In this document: positions 62,401-64,000 of the stretch, one piece after another
Layout of the letters: the number at the start of each line of letters is the position of its first letter
Numbering within the stretch: position 1 is the first letter of the stretch
NCBI GenBank assembly: GCA_946800325.1
Contig: OX326958.1
Span: forward strand, 15,156,992 to 15,220,991
Reading direction: 5' to 3'
DNA length: 64,000 nucleotides
Origin: Luzula sylvatica
Lineage: Eukaryota; Streptophyta; Magnoliopsida; Poales; Juncaceae
Program-made: the position numbers and the translations under genes
Notes under the pieces: generated by a model
What the model was told of the DNA's origin: nothing
The model's database searches: none
The model's input: only the letters and a program-made list of their open reading frames with translations

Positions 62401-64000
62401 TGTTTATGCTATGGGGAGTTCAAATAACGTATTTTGAGATCATTTGAATCGTATCTTTTACCACATAACATTTCACCACAATTTACAAACACTGAGACAG
62501 TTTGTTTTTCGATTCAAAACAATCTGTTTATGCTTCGGGGAGTTGAAATAAAGTATTTTTAGATCATTTGAATCGTATCTTTTACCACATAACATTTCAC
62601 CAAAATTTACAAACACTAAGAAAGTTTGTTTTTCGATTCAAAACAATTTGTTTATGCTTTGGGGAGTTCAAATAACGTATTTTGAGATCATTTGAATCGT
62701 ATCTTTTACCACATAACATTTCACCAAAATTTACAAACACTAAGAAAGTTTGTTTTTCGATTCAAAAAAATCTGTTTATGCTTTGGGGAGTTCAAATAAT
62801 GTATTTTGAGATCATTTGAATCATATCTTTTACCACATAACATTTCACCAAAATTTACAAACACTAAGAAAGTTTATTTTTCGATTCAAAACAATTTGTT
62901 TATGCTTTGGGGAGTTCAAATAACGTATTTTTAGATCATTTGAAACGTATCTTTTACCGCATAACATTTCACCAAAATTTACAAATACTAAGAAAGTTTG
63001 TTTTTCGATTCAAAACAATTTGTTTATGCTTTGGGGAGTTTTAATAACGTATTTTGAGATCATTTGAATCGTATCTTTTTCTACATAACATTTCACCAAA
63101 ATTTACAAACACTAAGAAAGTTTGTTTTTCGATTCAAAACAATCTGTTTATGCTTTGGGGAGTTCAAATAACGTATTTTGAGATCATTGGAATCGTATCT
63201 TTTACCACATAACATTTCACCAAAATTTACAAACACTAAGACAGTTTGTTTTTCGATTCAAAACAATTTGTTTATGCTTTGGGGAGTTCAAATAACGTAT
63301 TTTTAGATCATTCGAATCGTATCTTTTACCACATAACATTTCACCAAAATTTACAAACACTAAGAAATTTTGTTTTTCGATTCAAAACAATCTGTTTATG
63401 CTTTGGGGAGTTCAAATAACGTATTTTGAGATCATTGGAATCGTATCTTTTACCACATAACATTTCACCAAAATTTACAAACACTAAGAAAGTTTGTTTT
63501 TCGATTCAAAACAATATGTTTATGCTTTGGGGAGTTCAAATAATGTATTTTGAGATCATTTGAATCGTACCTTTTACCACATAACATTTCACCGAAATTT
63601 ACAAACACTAAGAAAGTTTGTTTTTCGATTCAAAACAATCTGTTTATGCTATGGGGAGTTCAAATAACGTATTTTGTGATCATTTGAATCGTATCTTTTA
63701 CCACATAACATTTCACCACAATTTACAAACACTGAGACAGTTTGTTTTTCGATTCAAAACAATCTGTTTATGCTTCGGGGAGTTGAAATAATGTATTTTT
63801 AGATCATTTGAATCGTATCTTTTACCACATAACATTTCACCAAAATTTACAAACACTAAGAAAGTTTGTTTTTCGATTCAAAACAATTTGTTTATGCTTT
63901 GGGGAGTTCAAATAACGTATTTTGAGATCATTTGAATCGTATCTTTTACCACATAACATTTCACCAAAATTTACAAACACTAAGAAAGTTTGTTTTTCGA
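59434..64000 (+). repeat. Terminal family 2 mosaic
   Basis: 59226-60099 matches 22803-23676 at an offset of 36423 bp (TTTTAAGATC, AAATTTTG, GTATCGTTTACC, TTTGGGTAGTTC, CAATACG, CAATCGG). From about 60.5 kb it follows a module A-like order with the 119-bp monomer at 61087-61205, but has ACACAAAGAAAG at about 61747 where the other module A copies have AAATTTTG with ACATTCTG. TTCGGGGAGTTG lies at 60550, 62529 and 63769. Two GATCATTGGAATCG junctions, unique here, lie 248 bp apart at about 63182 and 63430. The window ends inside a monomer, so the array continues beyond it. Confidence 0.82.

Larger units (their letters stand above)
1..64000 (+). repeat. 124-bp satellite DNA array filling the whole window
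   Basis: Every line of the window is the same 124-bp monomer in direct head-to-tail order; no monomer is inverted and nothing else is inserted. Monomer starts (GAATCGTATC after ATTT) fall at 1, 125, 249, 373, 497 and so on. The consensus carries, in order, GAATCGTATC at 1-10, CATAACATTTCACC at 19-32, AAAATTT at 33-39, ACAAACACTAAG at 40-51, TTTTTCGATTCAAAAC at 60-75, TATGCTTTGGGGAG at 85-98, and AACGTATTTTGAGATC at 105-120. G+C is about 29%. I count 516 full monomers plus 67 bp: 483 of 124 bp, 18 of 123, 7 of 125 and 8 of 119, assuming no compensating indels that I missed. Most monomers carry one GATC (position 117-120) and one TCGA (64-67), so DpnII or TaqI digestion should give a 124-bp ladder. 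There are no genes; the whole span is non-coding satellite. Confidence 0.99.

Noticed and set aside
63182..63437. A true dimer repeat at the GATCATTGGAATCG junctions
   Set aside because: Only the TTGG change is shared at 248 bp spacing. The monomers between differ at several sites (TTTTTCTAC versus ACCAC, AAGAAAG versus AAATTTTG), so I kept it as a shared marker, not a dimer duplication.
1..64000. CRISPR array
   Set aside because: Period and regularity might suggest it, but there are no unique spacers: the whole 124 bp is repeated, and no cas genes are present.
1..64000. Transposable element or LTR remnants inside the array
   Set aside because: I looked for lines departing from the monomer and for period breaks beyond small indels. 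None were found, and the indel ledger accounts for every base.

Overview
The window is one uninterrupted tandem satellite DNA array with no genes. A 124-bp, AT-rich monomer (about 29% G+C in the consensus I read off) repeats head to tail in one orientation from base 1 to base 64000. Counting monomer starts (the GAATCG that follows ATTT), I get 516 complete monomers from 1 to 63933 plus a 67-bp partial one at 63934-64000. The length ledger closes exactly: 516 x 124 = 63984, and the indels I located sum to -51 (eighteen 123-bp, seven 125-bp and eight 119-bp monomers), which gives 63933. I saw no transposon, unique sequence, inversion, RNA gene, promoter or credible protein-coding gene on either strand.

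This organisation is typical of eukaryotic constitutive heterochromatin, most likely a centromeric or pericentromeric satellite in a plant or animal with long-read assembled chromosomes. The species cannot be read from the sequence. A 124-bp centromere-associated satellite is known to me from the holocentric woodrush Luzula sylvatica (Lusy1, from memory). The period agrees, but I cannot compare sequences, so this is only a lead.

Layout. (1) 1 to about 21.4 kb is variant family 1. It is marked by 123-bp monomers lacking the G of TTTATG, by GAATTC-bearing monomers, and by TTAGGGAGTTCC and TTTGGTTTTCG monomers. It holds a partial 12-mer repeat (1-2108), dimer expansions (2357-3100 and 12639-13134), a 1.5-kb block duplicated 4087 bp apart (2605-4150 and 6692-8237), an 11-mer higher-order repeat (7889-11357) and a direct tandem duplication of a 29/28-monomer block (14002-17595 and 17596-21066). 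(2) About 21.4-23.2 kb is a transition zone whose pieces recur tens of kilobases away on both sides. (3) About 23.2-64 kb is variant family 2. It is marked by CCGAAATTT, CAATCGG, CGCATAAC, TTCGGGGAGTTG and ATTCGAATCG monomers and by eight 119-bp monomers. It holds a 33-mer tandem duplication (23176-27262 and 27263-31348), a mosaic zone (31.3-42.8 kb), a 15+9-monomer modular repeat (42.8-53.7 kb), a 23-mer tandem duplication (53728-59433) and a final mosaic (59.4-64 kb).

No gene products act together here. What can be read is the recent history of the array: repeated segmental tandem duplication, unequal exchange between monomers, a conversion-like patch, and long-range reuse of blocks. Any function would be structural, such as chromatin, kinetochore or heterochromatin. 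Each monomer carries short inverted repeats (TTTGAATCG with CGATTCAAA, and ACAAAC with GTTTGT) and three CpG sites showing transition-type variation.
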